30,182 nucleotides of DNA. Origin: Betaproteobacteria bacterium UBA7395 (GTDB lineage: Bacteria > Pseudomonadota > Gammaproteobacteria > Burkholderiales > Rhodocyclaceae). Positions 1-8,548 of this stretch are shown here, piece by piece. The notes below the pieces were generated by a model. That model was not told the DNA's origin and did no database searches. It was given only the letters and a program-made list of their open reading frames with translations. The stretch's first letter is position 1. Each line of letters begins with the position of its first letter. The stretch lies in the NCBI GenBank assembly GCA_002470165.1, contig DKNF01000065.1:1-30182 (forward strand). The letters are read 5' to 3'. The position numbers and the translations under genes were made by a program.

Positions 1-112
1 CGGCGCAGCTTGCCGAGCGGCGCGCCCAGACGTGCAACTCGTGGCCGGCCGCCTGCAGATGCAGGGCCATCGGGCGCCCCATCGCGCCCAGTCCGATGAA
101 ACCGACCTTCAT
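1..112 (-). CDS. NAD-binding 3-hydroxyisobutyrate dehydrogenase family protein (5' part only)
   Basis: Only the first 37 or so codons lie in the window; the gene continues past position 1. The N-terminus reads MKVGFIGLGAMGRPMA, the Rossmann GxGxxG dinucleotide-binding start of the beta-hydroxyacid dehydrogenase family (3-hydroxyisobutyrate, tartronate semialdehyde and related reductases). It is a paralogue of the gene just upstream, with nearly the same first 20 residues. Its ATG overlaps the upstream TGA by four bases (ATGA, 112-109), so translational coupling is likely. The substrate cannot be read from this fragment; the catalytic lysine region is outside the window. Confidence 0.8.
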   Translation of the reverse strand, partial: MKVGFIGLGAMGRPMALHLQAAGHELHVWARRSASCA

Positions 113-975
113 GCCTGTCCCGAGAGGCTTTCCAGCAGTTTCAGCACGGCGATCGAATCCTCTTCGCCCAGGCCCGAGCCGACCATCGCATTGAACATCT
201 GCGCCGTCGCTGCCGACCCCGGCAGGCACAGCCCGAGTTCATGCGCCGTCTGCATGACGATGTTCAGATCCTTTTCGTGCATCCAGCTCTTGAAGCCCGG
301 CTTGAAATTGCGGTCGAGCATGCGTTGACCGTGATTTTCCAGGATCTTCGAGTAAGCAAAACCACCGAGCAGCGCCTCGCGCACCTTGCTGCGGTCGACA
401 CCGTTTTTCGACGCAAAAGCCATTGCCTCGGCGACCGCCAGCACGCCCATGCCGGTGACGATCTGGTTGGCCGCCTTGGTCACCTGGCCGGCACCCGAAG
501 CGCCGACATGGACGATGTTCTTGCCCATGCAGGCGAACGCCGGCTGGGCGCGGGCAAAGGCGGCCTCGGAACCACCGGCCATGATCGACAGCGTCCCGGC
601 AATCGCGCCGACTTCGCCGCCGGACACCGGCGCGTCCATGAAATCGACGCCGGCCGCCGCCAGTTCCGCGTGAATGGCCTTGGCTGCCGCTGGTGCGATG
701 GTGCTCATGTCGACAGCGACCAGCCCCGGCACGGCGGCACTGGCGACGCCGCGCATGACTTCGGCGACGTCGGGCGCATCGGCGACCATGGAAATCACCA
801 GCTCCTGGCCGCGCGCCACATCAGCCGGAGACGCAGCGCCGCCGGCACCGGCGTCGAGCAAGGGCTGCATCGATTCGGCGCGGCGCGCCCAGACACTCAC
901 CTGGTGGCCCCCCTTCAACAGATTCAGCGCCATCGGGCGCCCCATGATGCCCAGGCCGATAAAACCAATCTTCAT
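109..975 (-). CDS. 2-hydroxy-3-oxopropionate reductase / 3-hydroxyisobutyrate dehydrogenase family
   Basis: A 288-residue cytoplasmic NAD(P)-dependent oxidoreductase, full length for the family (about 290). Visible motifs are GLGIMG at the N-terminus for dinucleotide binding, the signature DAPVSGGEVGAIAGTL in the middle, and GAGQVTKAANQ holding the conserved catalytic Lys. The Asn after Lys and the later KDLN motif also fit. The GarR/GlxR type (tartronate semialdehyde to glycerate, glyoxylate use) is the closest match by memory, but 3-hydroxyisobutyrate dehydrogenase or a succinic semialdehyde reductase is possible. An upstream in-frame ATG at 990 exists, but the ATG at 975 is preferred: it has GGAGGAG at a good distance and the protein then starts directly at MKIGFIG. 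It is the first gene of a coupled pair with the paralogue below it. Confidence 0.88.
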   Translation of the reverse strand: MKIGFIGLGIMGRPMALNLLKGGHQVSVWARRAESMQPLLDAGAGGAASPADVARGQELVISMVADAPDVAEVMRGVASAAVPGLVAVDMSTIAPAAAKAIHAELAAAGVDFMDAPVSGGEVGAIAGTLSIMAGGSEAAFARAQPAFACMGKNIVHVGASGAGQVTKAANQIVTGMGVLAVAEAMAFASKNGVDRSKVREALLGGFAYSKILENHGQRMLDRNFKPGFKSWMHEKDLNIVMQTAHELGLCLPGSAATAQMFNAMVGSGLGEEDSIAVLKLLESLSGQA

Positions 976-1142
976 GTCCCGCTCCTCCATGTTGTCAGGC
1001 GGATTCTAGCCGATCGGCCGGCAAGTCGACGGCGGCGAAAATTGCCGGAAGATGTGAATCTTTCAGCGGTCTCAGCCCACCGAAGACGGGGAAATGCCGG
1101 CAGAGCGCGACAGCGGCGGACGCGCCACCATTTCGCGGTACC

Positions 1143-1158
1143 GGGCACACTTGTTGCA
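1143..1158 (+). promoter_or_regulatory. Candidate sigma-54 (-24/-12) promoter
   Basis: The sequence GGGCAC-N5-TTGCA matches the sigma-54 consensus TGGCAC-N5-TTGCA except for the first base. The GG (1144-1145) and GC (1156-1157) pairs are exactly spaced. A start near 1169 would give a leader of about 48 bases before the ATG at 1217. Sigma-54 is the usual regulator of middle flagellar genes in many proteobacteria, which agrees with the FliD-like product. No enhancer-binding site was identified. Confidence 0.6.
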
Positions 1159-1216
1159 ACGAGGAAGACATGGGCAACTGGACGGCAATCTGCCGTCGCC
1201 ATCGCCAGGAGGTAAC

Positions 1217-2128
1217 ATGTCGACCAACGCCATCATCAACAAGACTTTCGATTTTTCACTGCTCTCCGGCATGCACCGCGGGCACGGCAATTCCGCGCCG
1301 GCGGCAGGCGGCAACTTCCTGGCCGTCCTGCAGGAGCGGCTGGCCGATTTCAAATCCCAGGCCATGGACAGCCTGCTCAACGGCGGCAGCACCACCGGCG
1401 CCATGAACGCCTTGCTGACGAATGCCCCCTTGATGGCCAACGGCCGCAATCCGTCGCTGTTCGATCCGGAATCAGCCTACGCGATGATGACCGCGATCAA
1501 CCGGAAGGAGGTTGTTTACAAAGCCGAATTCGCAGAAATGACCGCGATGGGAGACTACGTCGCGGCAATGCAGCAGGAAGCCGGCAAACTGGGCACAATC
1601 GACCATGGCAGCAGCGCCGACGAAATCCGCAGCCGCCTGCAGGCCTTTACCGAAGCCTACAACTGCTGGATCGACCGCTTCGACGAAGTCCTGGCCAACG
1701 GCGGCCTGCTGGCTGGCACACACGCCGCAACCGTGTCGCAGTGGGAACTGGAAAAGAGCATCGAGAACATTTTCAACGGTGCCGGCAGCGGTGTTCGCGG
1801 CATGGGCGCACTCGGACTGGAGATCCACCCGGTCACCAACATAGCCAGTCTCGACACCGCCCGCCTGGAACGGGTGCTGGCCAGCAACCCGAACGGTGCG
1901 GTGAACGCAATCCGCGAATTCAGCGGCAACTTTGCCCGCTCCGCGGAATTGCTCAATTCAGAGAACAATTTCATTCCCAACCGGATGAACAACCTGAGCC
2001 GCGTCATCGACTACATCGACACCAACAAGGCATCGTTGCAAATGGAATTCGGTCTTGGCGACAGCGCCCGCCCAAGCGGAGAAGTCGCGCGGGCACTGGC
2101 GGCCTATCAGGCGATGCGCGCTGCCTGA
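1217..2128 (+). CDS. Orphan protein resembling the FliD (flagellar cap) C-terminal region
   Basis: A 303-residue protein with no signal peptide. Residues 135-270 follow the pattern of the FliD C-terminal domain: LQAFTEAYN at 141-149, then LGLEIHPVTNIASLDTARLE with the 'LGI...G.L.lD...L' pattern, then repeated-helix segments ending near VIDYIDTN. It lacks the N-terminal half expected of a true cap protein (usually over 450 residues), so it is not an ordinary FliD. Residues 1-130 are Ala/Met/Asn-rich and not recognised. The start at 1217 is set by a perfect AGGAGGT at 1207-1213; the frame stays open upstream to 1094, but that part reads like non-coding. The family assignment is by eye and only moderately sure; existence of the gene is well supported by the ribosome binding site and the sigma-54-type promoter. 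Confidence 0.72.
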   Translation: MSTNAIINKTFDFSLLSGMHRGHGNSAPAAGGNFLAVLQERLADFKSQAMDSLLNGGSTTGAMNALLTNAPLMANGRNPSLFDPESAYAMMTAINRKEVVYKAEFAEMTAMGDYVAAMQQEAGKLGTIDHGSSADEIRSRLQAFTEAYNCWIDRFDEVLANGGLLAGTHAATVSQWELEKSIENIFNGAGSGVRGMGALGLEIHPVTNIASLDTARLERVLASNPNGAVNAIREFSGNFARSAELLNSENNFIPNRMNNLSRVIDYIDTNKASLQMEFGLGDSARPSGEVARALAAYQAMRAA

Positions 2129-2200
2129 GCGGAAAATCACCAGAACTTCCGGGGCATTTTGCTGACTAATCTACATGCTTCAGACCAATGAGGTCAGATC

Positions 2201-2416
2201 ATGCACAGACAGCTTTTCAAGGTCGGTGGCCTGAACGACATCCACCGCATGCAGATGCTCACCAGCGCAATTCAGGATTTGCCCAGTGTCACGCATATCG
2301 ACATTTCGATGGAAAGCAGCGAGGTCGATGTCGAGCACGGCAATTTCGTCAGTCCGGAGGAGATTCTCCAGGCCATCGTCGATGCGGGGTTCGATGCGGA
2401 GTACACGGCGCACTGA
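2201..2416 (+). CDS. Small HMA-fold-like protein lacking the CxxC metal site
   Basis: A 71-residue protein whose layout matches the heavy-metal-associated (HMA, CopZ-like) ferredoxin fold. A first strand with FKVGGLNDIHRMQ replaces the usual GMxCxxC loop. It is followed by a helix, the strand THIDISMESSEVDVEH and the final segment EEILQAIVDAGFDAEY, the classic 'I...I...GY.A' ending. No cysteine is present, so copper or zinc binding at the canonical loop is not expected. GAGG about 12 bases upstream gives a ribosome binding site. It lies between the FliD-like gene (same strand, 72 bases before) and a convergent membrane gene whose end is 9 bases away. Function unknown. Confidence 0.7.
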   Translation: MHRQLFKVGGLNDIHRMQMLTSAIQDLPSVTHIDISMESSEVDVEHGNFVSPEEILQAIVDAGFDAEYTAH

Positions 2417-2425
2417 AGCGCCGCC

Positions 2426-2650
2426 TCATCCCCCGCAGGAACCACCGCTGGATTTGACGCCAAGCTTCTTCAGCAGCTTCTCCGGCGGACAGAAGCCGGT
2501 GAAGCCGCTCTGGAACAGGTTGAAGCCGACGAAGGCGGTGAAGGCCAGGAACCATTCGGAGACGAAGACTGGACTGCCCTGCCAGCCGAGCGCCAGCGAA
2601 AGCATGACGAAGAAGCCGGCCATGATGCGGATGATGCGTTCGATGGTCAT
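2426..2650 (-). CDS. DUF2892 (YgaP-type) inner membrane protein
   Basis: A 74-residue protein with two hydrophobic segments (about residues 8-25 and 32-50) and the ending FNLFQSGFTGFCPPEKLLKKLG, typical of the DUF2892 / YgaP transmembrane family. The C-terminus SSGGSCGG carries one more Cys. In some proteins this module is joined to rhodanese domains; here it stands alone. Its ATG overlaps the TGA of the RND pump gene by four bases (2650-2647), so it is translated with the pump and is probably an accessory membrane protein of that operon. Its biochemical role is not known. Confidence 0.85.
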   Translation of the reverse strand: MTIERIIRIMAGFFVMLSLALGWQGSPVFVSEWFLAFTAFVGFNLFQSGFTGFCPPEKLLKKLGVKSSGGSCGG

Positions 2651-5600
2651 GATGCTTGATGCTCCTTGCGGAAGGCTGCGTAGTAGAGAACGGGAATGAC
2701 GACCAGGGTCAGCAGCGTGGACACCAGGATCCCGAAGATCAGCGCCAGCGCCAGGCCGTTGAAGATCGGGTCGTCGAGGATGAACATGGCGCCGAGCATG
2801 GCGGCCAATGCGGTCAGCGCAATCGGCTTGGCGCGCACCGCCGCCGACTGGATCACCGCGTCGTGGAAATCCATGCCGGCGGCGACCTGCTGCTTGATGA
2901 AATCAACGAGCAGGATGGAGTTGCGGACGATGATGCCGGCCAGGGCGATCATGCCGATCATCGAGGTCGCGGTGAATTGTGCGCCGAACAAGGCATGTCC
3001 GGGCATGACGCCGATGATGGTCAGCGGAATCGGCGCCATGATGATCAGCGGCACCAGATAGCTCCCGAAGTGAGCGACCACTAGCAGATAAATCAATATC
3101 AGGCCGACCGCGTAGGCCAGCCCCATGTCGCGGAAGGTCTCGTAGGTGACCTGCCACTCGCCGTCCCATTTGACGCTGTAGCCGGCGTAGGGATCGGTGG
3201 GCTGGCGGATGAACCATTCGCCGAGCGTGCCGCCTTCCTTCAGCGCCATACCGTTGATTTTCGAGCGGATGTCGAACATGCCGTAGAGCGGCGAATCGAG
3301 CTGGCCGCCCATGTCGCCGACGACGTAGACGACCGGCAGCAGGTCCTTGTGATAGATCGTCTTTTCGCGCACCGTGTCGCGCACTTCGACCAATTCCGAG
3401 ACGGGTACCAGTTGGCCGTCGCGGGAACGAACCCGCAACTTGAGCAGCGTATCGAGCGCCGATTTCTGCACTGACGGCAGCGTGATCCGCACCGGCACGG
3501 CGAACTTGGATTCGGCATTGCGCACCGGTGTCACGTCCATGCCGGCCAGCCCCATGCCGACGACTTCGACGATGTCGCGCTGCGCCACGCCCAGTTGCGC
3601 GGCCTTGGCCTGCAGCACGTGCAGGACGAACTTGCGCGCATCGGCGTCGATGTAGTCGTCGATGGCAACGATGTCGGGCGTTTCACTGAAGGCCTGGCGC
3701 ACCTGCTTGCCGACGGCGATCTGGCCGGCGTAGTCGGGACCGTAGATCTCGGCGACGATGGGTGACATCACCGGCGGCCCCGGCGGCACTTCGACGACCT
3801 TGGCGACGCCGCCGTTACGCTGACCGACGGCTTCGACCGCCGCCCGCACGCCGGCGGCGATTTCATGACTTTTGCGCGAACGCTTGGCCTTGTCGACCAG
3901 ATTGACCTGGATGTCGCCCTTCTCCGGCGCTGCCCGCAGGTAATACTGGCGGACCAGGCCGTTGAAGTTGATCGGGCTGGCGGTACCGGCATAGGCCTGG
4001 TAGTTCGTCACTTCCTCGACTTTGGCCAGCTCGGCACCGATTTCCTGCAGCACCCGCGCCGTTTCTTCGACCGGGGTACCGGCCGGCATGTCGACGATGA
4101 TCTGGAACTCGCTCTTGTTGTCGAAGGGCAGCATCTTCAGCACCACAAGCTGAAAGTACGCCAGCGACACCGAACCGAGGATCAGCACGACGACGGCGAC
4201 GGCCAGCTTGATGCGCGCGGCACCGCCCGTCAGCGGATCGAGGAAGGGCGTCAGCAGCTTGCGGAAGGTGCTGTCGAGCCTGGCATCCAGCTTCGACGCC
4301 GGCGCCGCGCCATGTGCGCCGCCATGCGACTTCATCAGCCGCACCGCCAGCCACGGCGTGACGACGAAGGCGATGGCCAGCGACAGCGCCATGCCCATCG
4401 ACGAGTTGATCGGGATCGGGCTCATGTACGGCCCCATCAGCCCGGACACGAAGGCCATCGGCAAGAGCGCGGCGATGACGGTCAGCGTCGCCAGGATGGT
4501 CGGCCCGCCGACCTCGTCGACGGCGCCGGGGATGATTTCGAGCAGCGTCTTTTCCGGATGCAGGCCCTGCCAGCGGTGGATGTTCTCGACGACGACAATC
4601 GCGTCGTCGACCAGGATGCCGATCGAGAAGATCAGCGCGAACAGCGACACCCTGTTGAGCGTGAAGCCCCAGGCCCAGGAGGCGAACAGCGTCGCCGCCA
4701 GGGTCAGCGTGACGGCGATGCCGACGATCAGCGCCTCGCGCTTGCCCAGCGCAAAGAAAACCAGCAATACAACGAAAGCGGTGGCGAAGACCAGCTTGCC
4801 GATCAGCTTCTGTGCCTTTTCGGTCGCCGTCTCGCCGTAGTTGCGCGTCACCGTGACCTCGACGCCGTCGGGAATGACGACATTCTTCAGGCTGTCGATG
4901 CGGGCGATGGCGGCATTGGCGACGTCGGCAGCATTGACCCCGGGCTGCTTGGAAATCTGGATGGTGACCGCCGGGAACTCGCCGGCCTGGGTGCCGAACC
5001 AGGCGTAGCGCTGCGGCTGGTCGGGGCCGTCCTCGACCGTGGCGACGTCGCTCAGGTAGATCGGCTTGCGCTCGCGAACTGCAACGACCAGGCGCTTCAC
5101 ATCCGCCGCCGACTCGAGGTAGGTGCCGGTCTGCACGAGGATTTCGCGATTGCCGGCGACCAGGCTGCCGGAGGTCTGCAGCGCATTGGACACCGTCAGC
5201 GCACCGGCAATGTCCTGCGGCGTGACGCCGTAGGCGTTCATCCGCTCGGCGTCGAGCAGCACGCGCACTGCGTGGTCCGGGCCGCCGAGCGTCGAGATGT
5301 CGCGCGTGCCCTTGATGCGCTTCAGTTCGATCTCGACGGCGCGCGCCACCTGCTGCAGTTCGTAGGCCGAACGTGCCGGATCGGCGGTGTGGAAGGTCAG
5401 CGCAACGATGGGCACGTCGTCGATGCCGCGCGGCTTGATCACCGGCTCGGACACGCCGAGATTGGCCGGCAGCCAGTCGCGATGCGCCATCACCGTGTCG
5501 TGCAGGCGTAGCACCGCGTCGTTGTATTTGACGCCGACTTCGAACTGCACGGTGATCACCGCCATGCCGGGGCGTGACATCGAATACACATGCTCGACGC

Positions 5601-5856
5601 CATGCATGCGCGACAGCACCTGCTCGCCCGGCGTCGCCACGAGATTCTCGACATCCTTGGCCGAAGCGCCCGGCCAGGCGACCAGCACGTCGGCCATGGT
5701 CACGTCGATCTGCGGCTCTTCCTCGCGCGGCGTGACCAGGGTCGCGAAAACGCCCATCAGGAAGGCGACCAGCGCGAGCAGCGGGGTGATCCGCGAATCC
5801 TGGAAGGCGGCGGCAATACGCCCGGAAATGCCGAGCGAGGTCTTTTCGGCGGCCAT
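2647..5856 (-). CDS. RND efflux transporter permease subunit
   Basis: A 1069-residue inner membrane proton-driven pump of the AcrB/MexB superfamily, full length. It has an N-terminal transmembrane helix (PLLALVAFLMGVFATLV), a large periplasmic porter region, a central block of helices containing GILVDDAIVVVEN (the paired Asp of the proton relay in TM4), a second periplasmic region and a C-terminal helix block (GIIVRNSILLVDFI). It follows the adaptor gene by three bases. No outer membrane channel is in the operon, so it presumably borrows a TolC. The substrate cannot be decided: the TM4 motif is not diagnostic for metals, and the branch looks closer to uncharacterised HAE-like pumps than to CusA. 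Confidence 0.93.
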   Translation of the reverse strand: MAAEKTSLGISGRIAAAFQDSRITPLLALVAFLMGVFATLVTPREEEPQIDVTMADVLVAWPGASAKDVENLVATPGEQVLSRMHGVEHVYSMSRPGMAVITVQFEVGVKYNDAVLRLHDTVMAHRDWLPANLGVSEPVIKPRGIDDVPIVALTFHTADPARSAYELQQVARAVEIELKRIKGTRDISTLGGPDHAVRVLLDAERMNAYGVTPQDIAGALTVSNALQTSGSLVAGNREILVQTGTYLESAADVKRLVVAVRERKPIYLSDVATVEDGPDQPQRYAWFGTQAGEFPAVTIQISKQPGVNAADVANAAIARIDSLKNVVIPDGVEVTVTRNYGETATEKAQKLIGKLVFATAFVVLLVFFALGKREALIVGIAVTLTLAATLFASWAWGFTLNRVSLFALIFSIGILVDDAIVVVENIHRWQGLHPEKTLLEIIPGAVDEVGGPTILATLTVIAALLPMAFVSGLMGPYMSPIPINSSMGMALSLAIAFVVTPWLAVRLMKSHGGAHGAAPASKLDARLDSTFRKLLTPFLDPLTGGAARIKLAVAVVVLILGSVSLAYFQLVVLKMLPFDNKSEFQIIVDMPAGTPVEETARVLQEIGAELAKVEEVTNYQAYAGTASPINFNGLVRQYYLRAAPEKGDIQVNLVDKAKRSRKSHEIAAGVRAAVEAVGQRNGGVAKVVEVPPGPPVMSPIVAEIYGPDYAGQIAVGKQVRQAFSETPDIVAIDDYIDADARKFVLHVLQAKAAQLGVAQRDIVEVVGMGLAGMDVTPVRNAESKFAVPVRITLPSVQKSALDTLLKLRVRSRDGQLVPVSELVEVRDTVREKTIYHKDLLPVVYVVGDMGGQLDSPLYGMFDIRSKINGMALKEGGTLGEWFIRQPTDPYAGYSVKWDGEWQVTYETFRDMGLAYAVGLILIYLLVVAHFGSYLVPLIIMAPIPLTIIGVMPGHALFGAQFTATSMIGMIALAGIIVRNSILLVDFIKQQVAAGMDFHDAVIQSAAVRAKPIALTALAAMLGAMFILDDPIFNGLALALIFGILVSTLLTLVVIPVLYYAAFRKEHQAS

Positions 5857-5859
5857 GGC

Positions 5860-6846
5860 CTACTTGCCCGACTGAACTTGAATGGCCGCCTTGACCGGAT
5901 CGGTGACCACCTTGTCACCTGCAGCCAGCCCGGCCAGCACCTCGATCTCGCCCTGACCGACGGCTTCGCCGAGGCGCAACTGGCGCAGGACGAGACGTTG
6001 ATCGGCGGTCTGCACATAGACGGCGGCAACTTCGCCGCGGCGCAGTATCGCGCCGGCCGGTACGGTCAGCTTGTCGGCGCGGCCGGTAACGAAATGGACC
6101 CGGGCGAACATGCCGGGAACGGCTTCCGCCAGTCCCGGCAGACTGACACGCACCTGCGCGACATGGGTCGCCGCATCGACCGTGGGCAAGACCTGAATGG
6201 CAGTCGCATCGACCCATTTGCCGAGTTCCGGGAACTCGACACGGGCGCTGGTCACACCACGCATGGCCGGCAGACGATGCTGGGGCACGCTGGCGGTGAC
6301 GCGCAGGCCGCCCGGCTGGTAAATGGTGAACAATGGCATTCCCGGCATCGCCATGTCGCCGGCTTCGGCATACCGGCGAGCGACGATGCCGGTCATCGGG
6401 GCGACAATGCTCGCGTGACTCTGGCTGGCGCCCGCGGCACTGCGATTGGCCGCCGCCGCATCGAAATCGGCCTTGGCCTTGTCGAGCGCCGCCTGACTGA
6501 CGAATTTCTGTTCTTTCAACTGCTTGTGGCGTTCGTAATTCAATTTCGCCACGGTGTATTGTGCTTCTGCCGCCCGGGCGGCTTCACTAGCTTCGCGGGC
6601 GTCGATACGCATCAGCAAGTCGCCCTTGCTGACCCGCTGACCGGCGTCGGCGCGTACCTCGGTGACGCGGCCGGCGACCTGGGCCCCGACCGTCGCCTGC
6701 ATGACTGCCTCAACGACCGATTCGGCGGGAAAAGTCAGATCGACCGGATGCGGCTTGACGACGACAACCGGCAAGGCATCGGCCGCATGCATGGCGGGCG
6801 ACACCAGTCCGAGGGCAAGAACCAGTACGGGCAGGATGGGCTTCAT
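5860..6846 (-). CDS. RND efflux periplasmic adaptor (membrane fusion protein)
   Basis: A 328-residue adaptor that would link the RND pump to an outer membrane channel. The N-terminus MKPILPVLVLALGLVSPAMHA is a Sec signal peptide cleaved after AHA-type residues. Next come the first half of a biotinyl-lipoyl-like barrel (VGAQVAGRVTEVRADAGQRV), a short alpha-helical hairpin rich in Ala/Lys/Gln, the returning lipoyl half (IVAPMTGIVARRYAEAGDM) and a beta-barrel region. An in-frame ATG at 6858 would add four residues; 6846 is preferred because it gives a regular signal peptide. Neither start has a clear Shine-Dalgarno. It is the first gene of the adaptor-pump-DUF2892 operon and lies about 56 bases after the MFS gene, which could be cotranscribed. 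Confidence 0.9.
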   Translation of the reverse strand: MKPILPVLVLALGLVSPAMHAADALPVVVVKPHPVDLTFPAESVVEAVMQATVGAQVAGRVTEVRADAGQRVSKGDLLMRIDAREASEAARAAEAQYTVAKLNYERHKQLKEQKFVSQAALDKAKADFDAAAANRSAAGASQSHASIVAPMTGIVARRYAEAGDMAMPGMPLFTIYQPGGLRVTASVPQHRLPAMRGVTSARVEFPELGKWVDATAIQVLPTVDAATHVAQVRVSLPGLAEAVPGMFARVHFVTGRADKLTVPAGAILRRGEVAAVYVQTADQRLVLRQLRLGEAVGQGEIEVLAGLAAGDKVVTDPVKAAIQVQSGK

Positions 6847-6902
6847 GAATATAAGCATACGCTAATTCACGAAACCACCGCAAGTCAGTTTTCAGACCCG
6901 GA

Positions 6903-8180
6903 TCATGGCGCCTGCCAGACGTTTCGACAGCGCGTTTCGCGGATACGCCAGCTGGCGGCAGCACCCAGCGCGGCACACAAGGTCACTGCCAAGACGCCGT
7001 TCTGCCAGGTGGCGACGTCGTAGACGCGGGCACCGGCGACCATTTCGCCATGCCAGCCGAGATCCATGATCCAGCCGACGACCGGCTGCATGATCGCGGC
7101 ACAGAGGAAACCGCCCATGTTGGCAACGCTGGTCGACATCCCCGACAGCAACGGCGGATTGACCTCCTTGGCGCACGCCCAGGTCAGGCTGAACCCGGCG
7201 GTCGACAAACCGAGCAGGGCAAAAAGCAGGTACGACAGGCTGAGCGGCATCGCCACGCAGGACAGCAGGATCAGCCAGATCGCCACGTACACATGCGAGA
7301 CGGCAATCATCACCGGTTTGCGCCGCCCCAGGCGGTCGGACAGACCGCCGATGAACAGGCAACCGACGGCAAAACCGCCGAACCACAAGGACAGGTGATT
7401 GGCAGCGGTCGCGCGCGCCATGCCGTGCACCTGCATCAGGTAAGGCGTCGCCCACAGCCCGGCAAAGGTGAAGAAGGCACCGGACATGCCGGTATTGACC
7501 AGCGCCGCCGGCCAGGTGGCACGGTTGCGGATCACCGCCAGCAGGCTGGAAAGCACCACCGTCCGGTCGAAACGCGGCCGCGATGCTTCGCCCGAAGCGG
7601 TCGGCGCATCGCGAACGATCAGCCAGCACAGCGCCCCGAGCACCAGCGAGACGGCGCCGACGCCGATGAACACCCCGCGCCAGCCGGTCGCCTGGGCCAT
7701 CGCCGACAGGGGTGCCCCGGCCAGCACCGAACCGAGATTGCCGACCAGCATGCAGATGCCGACGATGGTTGCAAAACGGTTCTCCTCGAACCACACGGCC
7801 ACCAGCTTGAGCATGGCGATGAAGGTGACCGAAACACCGAGCCCGACCAGGGTTCTGCCGGCCAATGCGAATTCGAGCGACGGCGCGAAGCCGAACAGCA
7901 GACTACCGACACCACCGACCAACGCCCCCAGCGCCAGTATCCGGCGCGGCCCCAGGGTATCGGCCAGAATCCCCGTGGGGATCTGCATCACCGTGTAGAT
8001 GTAGAAATAGGTCGCGGCGAGCACGCCGAGCGAGGCCGCCGAGGTCTGGAAGGCGGCAGCCAGATCCTGGGCGATACCGGCCGGCGCAAAGCGCTGGAAA
8101 AAGGAAAGGATGTACGCCAGCGCGACAACGGCCAGCGCCAGCCAGCGCCGCCGACGCTGTTCGGGAGTCAACGGCCCCAT
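6903..8180 (-). CDS. Major facilitator superfamily transporter
   Basis: A 425-residue polytopic inner membrane transporter with about 12 hydrophobic segments in two halves. The MFS loop 2-3 motif appears as GILADTLGPRRIL and again in the second half as GGLSDRLGRRKPV. The first half also has the FAPAGIAQDLAAAF and MQIPTGILAD segments common to organic anion and sugar-acid MFS carriers, but the substrate cannot be named. GGAG about ten bases before the ATG supports the start. It lies 68 bases after the cytochrome c gene and before the RND operon on the same strand. Confidence 0.9.
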   Translation of the reverse strand: MGPLTPEQRRRRWLALAVVALAYILSFFQRFAPAGIAQDLAAAFQTSAASLGVLAATYFYIYTVMQIPTGILADTLGPRRILALGALVGGVGSLLFGFAPSLEFALAGRTLVGLGVSVTFIAMLKLVAVWFEENRFATIVGICMLVGNLGSVLAGAPLSAMAQATGWRGVFIGVGAVSLVLGALCWLIVRDAPTASGEASRPRFDRTVVLSSLLAVIRNRATWPAALVNTGMSGAFFTFAGLWATPYLMQVHGMARATAANHLSLWFGGFAVGCLFIGGLSDRLGRRKPVMIAVSHVYVAIWLILLSCVAMPLSLSYLLFALLGLSTAGFSLTWACAKEVNPPLLSGMSTSVANMGGFLCAAIMQPVVGWIMDLGWHGEMVAGARVYDVATWQNGVLAVTLCAALGAAASWRIRETRCRNVWQAP

Positions 8181-8207
8181 GACAGTCTCCGGGTGATTGT
8201 TATATCA

Positions 8208-8227
8208 GGCGCCTCTGCGGGCGCCTT
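8208..8227. terminator. Intergenic GC hairpin between cytochrome c and MFS genes
   Basis: A perfect 7-base inverted repeat, AGGCGCC (8208-8214) and GGCGCCT (8221-8227), with a six-base loop. An alternative longer pairing joins TCAGGCG (8206-8212) with CGCCTGA (8237-8243). There is no good T run on the minus strand, so it may be a weak terminator or an mRNA-stabilising hairpin rather than a full stop. Confidence 0.4.
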
Positions 8228-8248
8228 CCTGCTACCGCCTGACAGTTC

Positions 8249-8548
8249 TTACTTGAACGACAGGACCCACTTGGCCAGTGCCAGTGCCTCGGCATCGGTG
8301 ACGGCATTGGGCGGCATCGGCACCTTGCCCCACTCGTCCTTGCTGCCGTTCTTGATCTTGGCAGCCAGGGCTGCCTCCGCCCCCTTCTCGCCGGCGCGCT
8401 TGGCGGCGATTTCCTGGTAGCCCGGACCGACGATCTTCTTGGCCATACCATGGCAGGTGGTGCAGTTCTTGGCCTTGGCCAGTTCCTCCGATGCCATGGT
8501 CGGCGCGGCAATCATCAGGCCCAGGACGACAGGGATCAATTTTTTCAT
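8249..8548 (-). CDS. Small periplasmic class I cytochrome c (c-551/c-552 type)
   Basis: A 99-residue monoheme electron carrier. The signal peptide MKKLIPVVLGLMIAAPTMA is followed by a mature domain of about 80 residues, the usual size of the c-551/c-552 group. The heme-attachment motif CTTCH is at residues 29-33, with His33 as one axial ligand. Met78 in KVPMPPN is the expected second ligand, and the C-terminal helix ALALAKWVLSF packs on the heme. GGAGGAA lies at a good distance from the ATG. It would carry electrons in the periplasm, for example between a bc1 complex and a terminal reductase or oxidase; the partner is not in the window. Confidence 0.93.
   Translation of the reverse strand: MKKLIPVVLGLMIAAPTMASEELAKAKNCTTCHGMAKKIVGPGYQEIAAKRAGEKGAEAALAAKIKNGSKDEWGKVPMPPNAVTDAEALALAKWVLSFK

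Noticed and set aside
3865..5511. Plus-strand open frame of 548 codons opposite the RND pump
   Set aside because: Asp/Arg/Gln-rich shadow of the pump gene with no recognisable motif.
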